From assembly GCA_000507305.1 (NCBI GenBank), contig DF241156.1, positions 1 through 64,000 on the forward strand: a DNA stretch of 64,000 bases, in the 5' to 3' direction. The notes beneath the pieces are model-generated. The model searched no databases. It was not told the origin of the DNA and saw nothing but the letters and a program-made list of their open reading frames with translations. The translations under genes and the position numbers were made by a program. The stretch's first letter is position 1. Every line of letters begins with the position of its first letter. This document shows positions 11,745-22,812 of the stretch, piece by piece. The stretch is from Breviolum minutum Mf 1.05b.01 (Eukaryota; Sar; Dinophyceae; Suessiales; Symbiodiniaceae).

Positions 11745-12064
11745 CTCAGGCCAGGATGTCAAAATGATCCAGGATTTGTGTTTTTTGATTTCTCTGATTC
11801 TTGATTGAACCGTCATTGTCATTGTCATGAGTCATAGTCATAGTCTAATTCATAATTCATGATTTTCAAATACATGAAAATAAAAAAATAACTACCTAGA
11901 AAAAACCAGAATCACATCCACCAAGTTTGAATATCAAAAGGCCCAAAACAAATGGAATCACCTAACAATGGTGGCATCCAAGCTGTTCAGGGGCTAATCA
12001 TGTTAATACTGTTTGTCATGTGTTGGATGGGGGCAATGGTCATCATGACCGTCATGGTAAGCAC

Positions 12065-12148
12065 TGAAAGTAGCCCAGGACTGTATGACCCAACAGCTTC
12101 ATTAAGAATCATCTGGCTCATAACTTCAGTTGTCAAATCCATGTGCAG
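12065..12148 (-). CDS. Candidate exon of gene A
   Basis: Acceptor TTTCCACAG|CTGCAC (12149-12150) and donor CTTTCA|GTGCTT (12063-12064) enclose 28 codons in phase 0, reading L-H-M-D-L-T-T-E-V-M-S-Q-M-I-L. The phase matches the 11744 start. The short length keeps confidence moderate. Confidence 0.45.
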
Positions 12149-12725
12149 CTGTGGAAATAGGAAGCCAGGAAAAAGTTGAATGATGAAAATACAAACAAAC
12201 AATACAAACAATGAGGTGATCATGCCTTCCTCCAAACCCTAGTCACTATGTGGAATTTCAGGCAGAAGAAAACCCATAACAAGCCGAAAAAGAATGTGCC
12301 TTTAGACTGTGTGCGCAGCCACAGACCAGATACAGTCAATACATCAATCAATACAGTCACTACTGGTTCCTTATCTTGGAAATTTCCTGAAATCACGAAG
12401 GGAAGATGATTGAATGTCAATAGGATGTGAATAACATGTGAACTTACAAAATGCAAAATGGCCAGAGTGCTAACATTGACCAACACAGTGGGCCTGCAAT
12501 TCGATTGTTGGTCTTAGTCTTAATATGTCATGTGAGTCATGTCAGTATCAGCTGGGGTCAGTATTAGTGCAAGTATCAGTGTCAGTACTTCAGTATGTGA
12601 GGCTTTTATCCTAAGGCTGGAAAAGAGATTGGCATTGTTTCCTGCCACCCCAAAAACAAACCAGAAATTTCAATGGCATGAAGATGTGGAAAGCCTAGCT
12701 AAGACAGTCAATGTCAACAAGTTAC

Positions 12726-12913
12726 TGTTCGGCCCCTTGCTGGTCATCATCCTCCAGGCCAGCACCGTCAATCTCTAAAGGCTGTATTGCATCCACTAAC
12801 ACTGTTGGTTTTTGTACTTGTTGTTTTGTCTCATCCCAGCCCAAGCTGATCGTTACACTACCTGATCTGCAATCTGGGTCCGCACTTGTGGGGACATCGT
12901 TGAAGACCCGCTT
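12726..12913 (-). CDS. Candidate exon, acidic segment
   Basis: Between acceptor CAGATTCAG|AAGCGG (12914-12915) and donor GAACA|GTAACT (12724-12725) the minus strand reads K-R-V-F-N-D-V-P-T-S-A-D-P-D-C... It ends with an acidic tail (L-E-I-D-G-A-G-L-E-D-D-D-Q-Q). A second frame is also open at the start and leads to a donor CAG|GTAGTG at about 12861, so the exon may be shorter. Function unknown. Confidence 0.45.
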
Positions 12914-13204
12914 CTGAATCTGCCTTCAGGTTTGCAGTAAGCCATTCGGCCCCAGTTCTTGAGAAATGGCAAAAGGGAAAAGGTACTGTATAAGTACAAG
13001 TTAAAAGGTACCAGTTATTGTATCTGTATCTGTATACTGTATACTGTATACTGTTTAACGGTATACTGTTAAATTATATAACTGCAAACCTGATCATGAA
13101 CCTCATCATGGAGCATTGGATTAGTGGCAGCAACCTTTAAAGTTCACATCTCTAGGAAATTGAAAAAAATCAGCCAGGATCAGTCATCAGCATGACTAGG
13201 TTAC

Positions 13205-13464
13205 AGGTGGTTTCTGCATATATCATTCCATATTCCGATCTTTTGATTCATGTTTTGTGTTTCTTTGAAATCTAACATAACATACGCCTGCTCTGAGCAA
13301 GCAGAAATGATGAGGCTGTGATGAAACTTGACCGCGCTGAATGTGTGTGCTTGTTCTTCAAGCTGTTGAAATAGTAATGGAACGTGCCAGTTCCAGCGAA
13401 TGCGTTGCCAAGCAAGGCTTCTGGCTTCACTTTGCCGCCTCACAAACATGTGAAATGAAGCAAT
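13205..13464 (-). CDS. Candidate exon of unknown gene
   Basis: Strong acceptor CAATTTCAG|ATTGC (13465-13466) and donor CCACCT|GTAACC (13203-13204). It reads 86 codons including F-V-R-R-Q-S-E-A-R-S-L-A-W and L-I-I-S-A-C-S-E-Q-A-Y. The latter slightly resembles the A-C motif of dinoflagellate PPR repeats, but no clear repeat register exists. Confidence 0.5.
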
Positions 13465-13701
13465 CTGAAATTGCATATATGATCAAATGAATCATATGAA
13501 CAAGTGGTTGATGACACTGGTCAATGATCATTCTGACTCATAATCAATTGTTCTACTGAATCATGCTGTCAAGTCAAAACACAGACTGAAAATCTGGTTG
13601 TTTCTTGACGCAAAAAGAACTTGTAGTTGTGGTGGTGGTAGTAGCAATGACAACAGGCTGCAACATGCCAATGGCTGAAAAAAAAATACAGGGAATCATA
13701 C

Positions 13702-14012
13702 AGAACTGTTGTGAAATGAGGCAAGTCCACATGCCAAACTCCTCCCTGCCCTCACCACCATCTGTGCCAAAGTCTGACCAAAGTGCACTAATTTACAATC
13801 TTTGCAGCTACCCAGAATAATGGTCCTATGGCGCTTTGGGGGCAGGGTTACATTTGCAGGTGTCAACGAGGGACTGGCATCCAAGGCATTGATTTCCTGT
13901 GCAACCACCACTGCTTCTGCACCAATGTGAGCAGAATCATTAAGCTGCCGCTGGATGTTCGCTGAGCGGCGGCCAGCTGAGTCCAATGGCACAGGAGGCA
14001 TTGCGCAATTTC
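13702..14012 (-). CDS. Candidate exon of unknown gene
   Basis: A 311-base segment between acceptor TTCAATAG|GAAATTG (14013-14014) and donor AGTTCT|GTATGA (13700-13701). It is open for 103 codons and reads A-G-R-R-S-A-N-I-Q-R-Q-L, then L-P-P-K-R-H-R-T-I-I-L-G-S-C-K-D-C-K. There is one C-x-x-C pair and a basic patch. An ATG at about 14001 could also be a start. No family recognised. Confidence 0.5.
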
Positions 14013-14400
14013 CTATTGAATAATGCAGTCTTCAAATCTAGCCTCTACTGTACCTTTCAAATGTCAAAAACTGTATGAATTCCAAGGATGATAATCCATA
14101 AAGATAAGTTGATGATAGAATGATTGCCATGTGAGATATGAGATGGCGGCAAAATCAATGGCTGCCATTCTTAATAATTCCTCTTAGTGTACAAGTGAAA
14201 ACTTGACGAAAAAATCCTGCACTGATCACTGATGACTATGAGTTGTTGAAAGTTACAAGTTATAATTTATCAATTTATCAAATATAATTATATAATTATA
14301 TACTTATAATATTTCAATATTTATGTAATTTTAGAATATAATTATATAAGTTGTCTATGGGCTATGGCAGGCATGGCTCCATGGCCGGTCCATAATATAC

Positions 14401-14480
14401 AGTGATCACATCATCCTCTGCTCTCTTGATCCATGCAATCAACAAATGTGCGTCCTGGAATTGATTGAAACGTGATACTG
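14401..14480 (-). CDS. Candidate short exon
   Basis: Acceptor CTGTTCAG|CAGTATC (14481-14482) and donor GATCACT|GTATAT (14399-14400) enclose 80 bases. They read V-S-R-F-N-Q-F-Q-D-A-H-L-L-I-A-W-I-K-R-A-E-D-D, an amphipathic, protein-like run. It probably belongs to the same transcription unit as its neighbours. Confidence 0.45.
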
Positions 14481-15077
14481 CTGAACAGGATGGTTGGTCA
14501 GGAATTTTGGAAACAAATAATCTGGAAACAAGGAATACGGAATACGGAATAATTATAATATCACTTGGTGCCACTAAGCAAAACAAAAACCTTATGTGTT
14601 TGAGATTTTTCCTTCAAACTGGCACTGGATGACTTCTCAATGAATAGACATCAGGTGCCTTCATGGATGCACAAACAGAACCTGAAAACAACCTAGCACT
14701 TCTCAACTTCAACTTTGTACTTCATACACGACATATGTGAGTGATATGACATAAACCCATAGATATGTCACAAAAATATTTCGGGTTCAAATGAATCATC
14801 ATATCACTGAGCAAAAATAGCATGTGCACACTCAAAATCTTCAGATTGCAACAATGCAGGTGAACAAAAAAATGCAGGAGTGAGAAAACATTGTCTGTGA
14901 ATCATTCCAATTTGTGAGGAACTACATCTCTCGCTATAAAAAACTCAACGTCCAATTTTTCCCTTCCCCTGTCTCCACTCTCGGTTTGTGCTGCAATCTA
15001 CAAAAACGCCGCAAATCTAAAAGCCATCATCTATGGTCTGCAGGCCTATACTGATACCGCTCTACCTACCTATGGAC

Positions 15078-15428
15078 CTATGGATCATCTGGATTTGGGA
15101 TTCCAGGTTGGGAGGAGGAGCTGCAGCCACTCTCTGACTCGACCAACACCCATGAATGCTTTTGCATGAACTCTTCAAACGAAGGATAGCAACTAGGAAT
15201 GCTCGCGTTCGTTGCATGGTTGTAAGTCAGCATGTCCCAGTATGCGTCTAGACATTGTTTGGAATATTGATGGGCATCCAACCACAACTTCCCCACACAA
15301 GCAGCACGGCAGACTCCATCCCTGTAATTTGCAGGGTTCTTCACATCGATCTCTTTGATCACATTGCCATCTTTTTTCACATTCTTGGGGGTCTCTTTCT
15401 CACCACTGCATTTGCCACCACGCCCCAT
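15078..15428 (-). CDS. Small open reading frame, possibly first or single exon
   Basis: From an ATG at 15428 (M-G-R-G-G-K-C-S-G-E-K) the frame runs 116 codons to a TAG at 15078. It ends in an S-G-C-S-S-S-S-Q-P tail with no donor before the stop. The frame is also open upstream to 15671. Features are a lysine-rich start, Y-R-D-G-V-C-R-A-A-C, and D-A-Y-W-D-M-L. Either a small lysine-rich protein or the last exon of a gene starting further right. Function unknown. Confidence 0.45.
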   Translation of the reverse strand: MGRGGKCSGEKETPKNVKKDGNVIKEIDVKNPANYRDGVCRAACVGKLWLDAHQYSKQCLDAYWDMLTYNHATNASIPSCYPSFEEFMQKHSWVLVESESGCSSSSQPGIPNPDDP

Positions 15429-15731
15429 GACCCTAACTAGTACGCAAACAAAACCTACAGGTTTCCCCAGATTGCGCCAAAATGCCTGCGTGGCGCAGCA
15501 ATCAGTGGGATTCTTGGGTCCCATGTCAAATTGCCTGAGATTCTGGGCAGGTCGAAGCACCTTGCAAAAGGATGGAATTGGAATTGGCAATCCCAAACGT
15601 CTAGGGGCCCCTGTGAACATCCAAAACTTGGCATGGAGCATGTAATGGATTTTGATTTGGAACTGACTCAATTATCTCATATCATATCATATCATGATAT
15701 AAAATCATGTCATGGTTATTCTAATTATATA

Positions 15732-16890
15732 AGGCCCCCCCCCGAGCTGTTAAAAATGAAAATGCACGGCAGATCCAGATCAGATAAGTCATAAAATCAA
15801 TGACCAGTGGCCACAAAGGAAAATGATGTTGTGCTGCACACTCAAAACATTGAAGAAAAAAGAACACCAAGAGGAAGCTCACGAACAGAAAGTAAGGAAA
15901 AAAAGTAANAAATAATATTTCATTTCATATTTCAGCAGCTATCATTGCAATTATCTATTTAAAGATATGATAAAATGTAAATATAAATTTAATATAAATT
16001 TAAATAATATTATATAATATAATAAATAATAATTTAACTTAACTTATAAACTTATAATGGGCATAGAAAACATAAAGAAAAGTTAGAAAAGTACAAACAA
16101 GTACAGGCTGGTACAAAAAAGAAAAGAACAGTAAATAAACAAACATAAAAAATAAATAAATAATGCAGCATGCATGAAACTGAATGTAGAATTAGACAAG
16201 GCTGGAGTAAACAAAAATATTTAGAATCTAATTCAGAGTTATATTAAAAATTTAAGGGATGGAAAGAAATTTTAAATTAACAAAATGATTAGCCAGAATA
16301 GATTTCAGGGGTGGTGGGGCTGGGATTGCAGTTCTGGGATCTGTGACTAGTGCTTCCTGCTGAATGGTGGCTCCATTTCTGGTGTTGGTGGGGTTGGGTT
16401 GCAGCTGTGGGATTGGAGTTTTTGGATTTGTGATTTTTGTTTCCTGTTGGGTGTTGGCAGGTGTGGCCTGCAGTGGTGGCTCCATTTCTGGTTTTGGTGG
16501 GGTTGGGTTGCAGCTGTGGGATTGGAGGTTTGGATTTGTGATTTTTGTTTCCTGGTGGCTGTTGGCAGGTGTGGCCCTGATTGGTGGCTCCATTTCTGGT
16601 TTTGGTGGGGTTGGGTTGCAGCTGTGGGATTGGAAGTTTTGGATTTGTGTTTCTCTTGGGTGTTGGCAGGTGTGGCCTTGAATGGTGGCTCCATTTCTGG
16701 GGATGGTGGGTTTTGGGACTGTGAAGTTCTGGGATGATGGCTTCGAACAGCTAATGGAAGAATCTCCAAATTCCCAATTGAGGATGCCATTTTTGACCTA
16801 AATGTCAGTTGGCTTTTGGGGTGCTCATTTTTTAGACCCCTATAAGCTTAGATCTGTTTTTCCACTGTTACAGCTCGGGGGGTGGGTCCA
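15732..16890. repeat. Segment bounded by inverted CCCCCCGAGCTGT repeat
   Basis: CCCCCCCCCGAGCTGTTAA at about 15736 is mirrored by TTACAGCTCGGGGGG at about 16869. The segment between holds the only N in the window (15910), AT-rich DNA (15940-16060) and a 108-bp tandem repeat. It could be a non-autonomous element of about 1.15 kb or a chance or assembly-related pairing. Confidence 0.4.
16315..16725. repeat. 108-bp tandem repeat, about 3.9 copies
   Basis: GGTGGCTCCATTTCT recurs with centre positions 16371, 16480, 16588 and 16689, giving spacings of 109, 108 and 101. The plus strand is G/T-rich (GGTTTTGGTGGGGTTGGG). The minus strand is open and would give a Pro/Thr/Gln/Asn-rich repeat of about 36 residues from an ATG near 16790 (M-A-S-S-I-G-N-L-E). 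Because the unit is close to 36 codons it could encode a low-complexity protein, but composition alone can keep both strands open. Confidence 0.75.
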
Positions 16891-17025
16891 ATATATATAT
16901 ATATATATATTTTATATAAGCCCCTACAAATGGCCTTAAACAACTGGCTAACTGGGGAACGGTTATAACCATCCTTATAGGCGAGTTATAAGTTTTCAAC
17001 TGGTTGGGGCCCACCTTGCATGTCT
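16885..17025. mobile_element. Short inverted-repeat element, family 4 (probable)
   Basis: After an (AT)n run, CAACTGGCTAACTGGGG...GGTTATAA and GAGTTATAA...CCAACTGGTTGGGGCCCACC are related to the GGGCCCACC / TTATAACC ends of elements near 36.96, 57.19 and 58.0 kb. Confidence 0.4.
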
Positions 17026-17544
17026 GGATTTACCTATATTAGGTGGAACATGACCACATGCACAAGGGAAATGTAGGTAAATGTGCCCTACATGGATAGT
17101 ATTGGCATTGTTATTCGAAGCAACAGTATTCCCTACCAGTCCAGTCGACCAAACAAAGTGGCGGGTCTTTGGGATAATGCTCCAGGTAAAGGATTCCCTA
17201 CTACTAAGGGGCAAAGTTTGGTTGACTTGGACTTCTTGGGTTTTTGCTGATTTTAAACAGGTCAGTTAATACTTGTATCATCAACAATGTGTTAAAGATC
17301 ATTCCAAGGTGCAATATGTTTTCTATTCTATCTATTCTTGTATATAGAACACCTTAAGCGTATTCATGTCATTGATGTCATTGACAACCAACATTAAGAT
17401 GATCCAAAGCTGTACCGTAATCCTCGTTGTATGTATATTTGCACAAACCCAAACTTCCAAGGATACTAACGCAATGCAACAGTCCCCTTTCTTGTCCATC
17501 CATTGGTAATTTTTTGGGAGCCTTTTTAAATTTGACATCTACAC

Positions 17545-17698
17545 ATGCAGATTCCAAAGGTTGGTGAAGCACCCGGTGGTTTCACCTTCTGAAGGTTTCC
17601 CGACTTCTGTAACTTCACCAAACATTGAATGCACACACTGTGGTAGCACTGCTTGCCTCGGTGTCCCGGTGTCCAGGTGTTTTTGTTGGGTCGGTTTT
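17545..17698 (-). CDS. Candidate exon of unknown gene D
   Basis: Acceptor CTTAAG|AAAACC (17699-17700) and donor CTGCAT|GTGTAG (17543-17544). The frame reads K-P-T-Q-Q-K-H-L-D-T-G-T-P-R-Q-A-V and later M-F-G-E-V-T-E-V-G-K-P-S-E-G-E. Protein-like composition. No domain recognised. Confidence 0.45.
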
Positions 17699-18132
17699 CT
17701 TAAGTCCGAGAATGGAAGAAAGGTGAATCTTTGGGTGTCAAAGTTTGTGCGCACAAAGTTTCCCAAAACAAATGAAAGAGCCAAGCATTGCAAAAATTAT
17801 GCAAAAATAACCCAGGGCCCAACCGGGCGGGTTGGAAGGTAAAACCGAAAGTCAAAATCTTCAAAATTGGGGAAAGTTGAAAATGGACTAAACATTTTCC
17901 TGCATCTCTGCCCAACAAGTAAGTTGAAGGAAAGGAGTGATTGGTCATTCCTTTGTTCATAGAAAAAGGCGTGTTAGATTGTTGGACAATTTTCTCATTA
18001 GTTGGTTGATAACCATCCCCTTGTCATAGTGCAACATACTGTTATTGATTGACTGTTGCGCCTGGAATGGTGCATAAACAAAAGTATTTTTGTGTGTTCT
18101 TCATTTTTATGGTAATCGCACAAAATCCCCAG

Positions 18133-18225
18133 TTGGTGGTTTCAACCCGTTTGAAAAATATTAGTCAAAATGGGAATCTTCCTCAAATAGGGCTGAAAAT
18201 AAAACATATTTGAAACCACCACCCA
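18133..18225. mobile_element. Introner-like element, family 1
   Basis: It begins TTGGTGGTTTCAACCC and ends TTGAAACCACCACCCAG, an inverted repeat of about 15 bp. The core contains the family-1 word AAAAATATTAGTCAAAATGG and a GGTGAAAATAAAA-type word. CCCAG occurs at both edges and may be a target duplication. Confidence 0.8.
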
Positions 18226-18323
18226 GAAAATCCTGATAATGATTGAACAAGTGAAACACTGCTCCATCCGACCTTTCCATTCTGTTTTTACCCTTGCGGT
18301 TCATTGGAACTGCCCAAAAAAAC

Positions 18324-18455
18324 CTGCAGAAAATCCCGACTGTTTGAGTGAATCGACGTCCCTCCCCACAAATCAACCAACCAATGGTCGCGAGTCGCGG
18401 GAGTCGCGCCAAGGATCCGGACAAAAGAATCCAAAGTGCCCAGATTCATGGAAAC
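18324..18455 (-). CDS. Exon of unknown gene D
   Basis: A 44-codon segment in phase 0/0 between acceptor CATGAG|GTTTCC (18456-18457) and donor CTGCAG|GTTTTT (18322-18323). It reads V-S-M-N-L-G-T-L-D-S-F-V-R-I-L-G and ends S-R-D-F-L-Q. The phase agrees with the 20622-20762 and 21452-21604 exons. No family recognised. Confidence 0.55.
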
Positions 18456-19225
18456 CTCATGGGATGCAATCGTAGGTTGCGCAGTGTAGCCTCTATCAGC
18501 TCTCCAATACTCTGAGTGAAGTTGATCTTGTTTCACCAATGTGGTCATTTGGGAAAAATGATCTTTCAACAATGTAACAAACCACCATGAAAATTGCTCA
18601 TGTGAAGTTATTCTCATTCACTGAGATTAGCATTGAACCAAGAGCAATGGCAACTTCCTGGCTGCAGCTTCATTGGGGACTTCCCTAAGTTTCCGCTGGC
18701 AATGGCCTCACTTACTCACTTACAGTTGACACTCACTGACAGTGCAAGGAAACACAGCCCAATCCACTGTTGAACATTGTTAGAATCAAGGGTAAACGGT
18801 AAACGGCTCAAAAAATGAAATCTGGAATGCATCAACTAATACAACATCATACAATGACACCTGTATCAACTCATATGTTTACAACATTATATATATCCTT
18901 CAAACTTGTTTTTCAGTGGGATGTTTTCATGTCATTTCATTTTGGGCCCTGAAACCACACAAAACAAATTAACTGGGGTTCAAATGGTCTGACACTCAAC
19001 AACAGAACCTGTAGATACTTCGATATACCCAGAACATCCTTTCTGCTGGCCTTCTATTGGAGCTAAACTTTGTGAACCCTATCACATGAAGAATCGCCAG
19101 CAATCCCTTGGGCGCAGAAGGGGTTACAGTAGTCTTGATCTAAACAAACATGTTCGACTGTTGAGGTACCAGTATGTAATTCATATATGAATCAACTTTG
19201 ATATTGATATGAATGAACTAAGCAG

Positions 19226-19320
19226 CCCATAATATTTCACCAACTTGGACTTCCCTGAAATAAGAGACTTTCCTTTTCCTCAGCTACCGAAATTGGGGGA
19301 TTTTGGTCGTGTGAGGTCTC
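19226..19320. repeat. Dispersed repeat, family 9 (two copies)
   Basis: AATATTTCACCAACTTGGACTTCCC...GAAATAAG and GTCGTGTGAGG are shared with 59206-59296, about 95 bp with scattered differences. No long inverted repeat is obvious. Confidence 0.5.
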
Positions 19321-19386
19321 CATGATTCGACCAAATTCATGGTAAGTTTCTTAGTTTCTTTGCTTCTTTTTGAGTGGGAAGGTCCC

Positions 19387-19505
19387 AGTACTTGGAGGAT
19401 CATCCCAATTAGTAAGGGGTTAATAACCTTGCAAATAGCAATTCCATGGCTTATAAATGGAAGTTACGAAGTACTGGGCTAACTCGGATGATCCTCCAAG
19501 TAGGG
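19387..19505. mobile_element. Short inverted-repeat element, family 5
   Basis: The left end AGTACTTGGAGGATCATCC is mirrored by GGATGATCCTCCAAGTA at the right end. Inside the left end lies AATTAGTAAGGGGTTAATAA. A second copy is at about 56876-57025. Non-coding. Confidence 0.7.
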
Positions 19506-20621
19506 TCTTCCCTTCCCACAAGATCTCCTTCAACCCCAGCTGAGGCTGCTGGCACACAATGCAATTCCTCAGCCTTGACATCCCGAAATCAGGAAGATTT
19601 CGGCAACGTTGAAATCCCATGTGCAAAGGTGTCATAGAATGGCTGAATCATTGTTGAGGATGATGAGGATGATGAGGATGAGGATGAGGATGGTGAGTTG
19701 TACCAACTTCAATGTCTTCCACATCAGGCTGATTTAAGAGGATATACACCTGCCCACAAAGGGGCCATTTTGACTAGATCCAGAACCCAAAAAGAAAGCT
19801 CCATGATTTCGGGGTTCAACATTGCACTATATACTATCTAAAAGACCATTGCATCTTTGGTTCAATTGAAACTAATGTCATCAAGAGGTTGACCAAAACA
19901 CATCTACATGAACTTAAATATGAGCAACAAGTGTTCAATAATTACTGTTGTGCTCAAGCATTCTTAGTTCTTTGCAGAAATGATCATGTACACAAATAAA
20001 CAATTCTAGTTCATGTTCGACTTGCAAAAACAAATTTGCTTTTTTTTCATGATCACCAGTTCCCGTGACTGCTTCTTTTTGGCACCGTGAAACCCGTCCG
20101 ACCTTTTTTCAGGACCCCAAACATTCCCACAATTTCACGGTTCAGCTCCGAGCTGTCAGCTCGCAACTCGGAAACACATTTAAACAATATCAAAAAATCT
20201 GTCTTTGGCCCTCTTGGTCTGTTTCTAATATAAGTAGGTAGTAAAGAACTTTCCAATTTGACTCCCGGTCCGGGAAACGACGTCAGGTATCAACAAAAAC
20301 AAATAGAATTGAACATTTAAGACCCATAGAGACTGTTTCAAATAGCTTGTAAAACATTCTCATGTTTGACATGAGGTAGGTGAGGGAATCCAACCTCATG
20401 TGGACAACTGACAACCAATTGATGGAAATCTGTCTTTTCTTCAACCAACCAAAACATCTTAGAAGAGTCTCCTGTCAATGTCACTTCAACAAAATGTCCC
20501 CAAAGTCACCACACACATTTGAATATAATGGCAAGTCAACCAACCCCAACCCCCCTCTAATAAGGCCTTATTAAACCCTTACTTCTGAGGTGGTGCTTGG
20601 GGGTGGGTAGGTTGACCCCAC

Positions 20622-20762
20622 CTGCCATGAGAATCCGTCGCGCCTGTCGTCCTTGGGATCCAAAAGAATTTGTTGTTCCAAGTCGCTTCCGATCTGGCCA
20701 ACAAAAAAGGGGCGAATTTTGGTTGGGGTGATTTTCGGAGGGGATGTTGTCAGGGAAAGCGC
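20622..20762 (-). CDS. Exon of unknown gene D
   Basis: Acceptor TTTTTTAG|GCGCTT (20763-20764) and donor TGGCAG|GTGGGG (20620-20621) enclose exactly 47 codons in phase 0. They read A-L-S-L-T-T-S-P-P-K-I-T-P... then F-F-V-G-Q-I-G-S-D-L-E-Q-Q-I-L and D-P-K-D-D-R-R-D-G-F-S-W-Q. It is one of the cleanest exons in the 17-31 kb block. Function not recognised. Confidence 0.65.
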
Positions 20763-21451
20763 CTAAAAAACATGAATGTTAGATGTTTATAGTGAGGAAA
20801 TCTCGATTAACCTTAGACATTCCACTAAGAACTGAAAGAAAAATACCATTCACCTTGTGTAGTACCTCACATGCATTTAATTGAATCAGAAATCTTGAGC
20901 TTTTTCCAAGGTGTACAAAATTTCAGACACCGGGCGTGCTGTGTTTTTGTGTTTCCAGGACCAGAGCACCGGAGGATTCAGGTGGTTGTTTGGAACATTT
21001 TGTATAGGGCATTTGTACATTCCTTACAGTCAATATTTCAAGATTTCCCAGGTGGAGTGAATGGAAGAGGTAAATATCCTTGTCCCCGAGATGTCCCAAA
21101 TCATTTGGTGCCTAAAAACCAAACGGGGCTGCTACTTGTTGTCAATGTTTCCCATGAACACAGAAAACAATGTGAGGCTGATGTATATGCATTTTACTCT
21201 CCAAAGTTCGATATCTTTTTTCCCCAAATTTGTGGGTAGTTTCAATACCTACTAACTGGAACCCTTCTGTTCAGAATACGTTATTACCCACCCGAAGTTT
21301 AACATAGCCGTAGCCGCTGAAAAGTTACCTTTCTAATAGCAAAGTATAGTCTTTCAACTTTCAACCACCATCTTTCAGGGTCGAGCTGTTAAACTTCTGG
21401 GGGGTAGTAGTAGAACAATAAGGCTAATAACATCTAAATAATAACCACAAC

Positions 21452-21604
21452 CCTGCATTTTTGTAGCGTCAGCTTGGCATGATTTTCTTCTTCCTGGGAG
21501 GTGGGGGTCTGGTCTATCGTGCCCTGCTCCACCTGGATGCCCTCAACGGCTTGCACCATTTCCTGGGATCTTCGTGGAATCACACTGAGATGATGGGGAA
21601 AGCC
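21452..21604 (-). CDS. Exon of unknown gene D, Gln/Glu-rich
   Basis: A 51-codon segment in phase 0/0 between acceptor TCTCTGGAG|GGC (21605-21606) and donor TGCAGG|GTTGTG (21450-21451). The reading contains R-R-S-Q-E-M-V-Q-A-V-E-G-I-Q-V-E-Q-G and S-Q-E-E-E-N-H-A-K-L, likely helical or coiled. The plus strand is also open here, but it lacks matching splice sites. Confidence 0.55.
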
Positions 21605-22160
21605 CTCCAGAGAAGAAGTATAAAGGGGGATATATATATATGTATATATATATATAAATTATAAATGTATATATATATTAGTTACCAGGAGGGTACCAAA
21701 TGACCAAAAAGGTTGAATACCACCAAATGAGATGATTCAAACTGTGAGAAGATGTGAGAAGTGGATATGAACACCCTATGGTTTTCGAGAGCAGTTCTAT
21801 TTTGGATAACTTTCAAATATAGAAAACATGACGCGCGACAAATGATCGAGGACAAACAAAAAAATACTGTAAATACCTACAAGAGGAATGATGTGTGGAA
21901 TATGTAGATTTAAATCATTCTAAATCTATGTTTCGAAATGAGATGTACAGCCAGACTCCATTGGTCGTTTAAATTGAGGCTTTGCTACATTGTTTTCGGT
22001 TGTTTAACGAACATCTTTTCGCCATGGAGATTTCCTGCAGACAACACGTCACTTCAGTTCTGGGGATTGCCAAAAAGTGACGTCATAGTGACGTCATCAA
22101 ATATACATGATGTGTGACGTACAACCTTTTGATATATTGGACAATTAAATCTAGTCTAGT

Positions 22161-22252
22161 TGGTGGTTCAACCCATCCCAAAAATATTAGTCAAAATGGG
22201 AATCTTCCCTAAGTAGGGGTGAAAATAAAAAATCTTTGAAACCACCACCTAG
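22161..22252. mobile_element. Introner-like element, family 1
   Basis: It starts TGGTGGTTCAACCC and ends TTTGAAACCACCACCTAGT. CTAGT sits immediately before and at the end and looks like a duplication of the insertion target. The core words are AAAAATATTAGTCAAAATGG and GTAGGGGTGAAAATAAAA. Confidence 0.8.
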
Positions 22253-22720
22253 TAGTCAAATATGTCAACATAGCACGATTTTATACACCACCCCTACCAA
22301 ACAGCCACATTTGGCGCAGGAAGTCCTCTTGAGTATTGTGAATTTTGGCCCCCTAGTAAATAAGAACTGTGGGTGCCCAAATCCCCCAGGGCATGTTGTC
22401 ATTTGCTAATTGAGAAGAAGTTTTGTTTTCATCTCCTTTTCAAAATCCATTGCCACATATGCCTAGCCGTAGGTCTCTAGGAAGGTGTTGACTTCATCTC
22501 ATTTCGAAAATCGTTTGATGCTCTTTACTTGGACGGGATGGGGGTGCCGGGGAAAGGATGAACTTTCTTTCCTTCTAGACGTGAGTCCTGGGGGGGGGGG
22601 GGTGATTGATCACATTTGCGGTATGAAATAAAATATGTGACGTCTCACAATGTGACAGGATGCATATTGCAAAAACAAAAAAACACATGCATATCATTGT
22701 GATTAGTTACCAATCCCGCA

Positions 22721-22812
22721 GGGTCCATGGGACGAACGGTTTATTTACTTACATGGATGGTTGATTTTTATGATTCATGAAGGTGAATATTATACAATCG
22801 TCCCATGGGATG
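22721..22812. mobile_element. Short inverted-repeat element, family 2
   Basis: GGTCCATGGGACGAACGG at the left and CGTCCCATGGGATG at the right, with an inner TTTATTTACTTACATGGATGG and TTGATTTTTATG. It is a relative of the GGATCCATGGGACGAACGG elements at 45.7 and 46.5 kb. Confidence 0.65.

Noticed and set aside
12300-12385. Minus-strand exon starting at GATTTCAG|GAAATT
   Set aside because: The acceptor is good and the frame is open, but no phase-compatible donor links it to the neighbouring exons. Left out of the model.
16364-16737. Trp/Gly/Val-rich open frames on the plus strand
   Set aside because: They arise from the G/T-rich 108-bp tandem repeat, with no start context or splice signals.
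19276-19345. Plus-strand exon with CCTCAG acceptor and GTAAGT-like donor
   Set aside because: The sequence is part of a dispersed repeat that recurs at 59206-59296, so the splice-like words are coincidental.
21299-21320. Spliced-leader relic
   Set aside because: Only CCGTAGCC matches the dinoflagellate leader, without the following TTTTGGCTCAAG. It is part of a family-11 element end.
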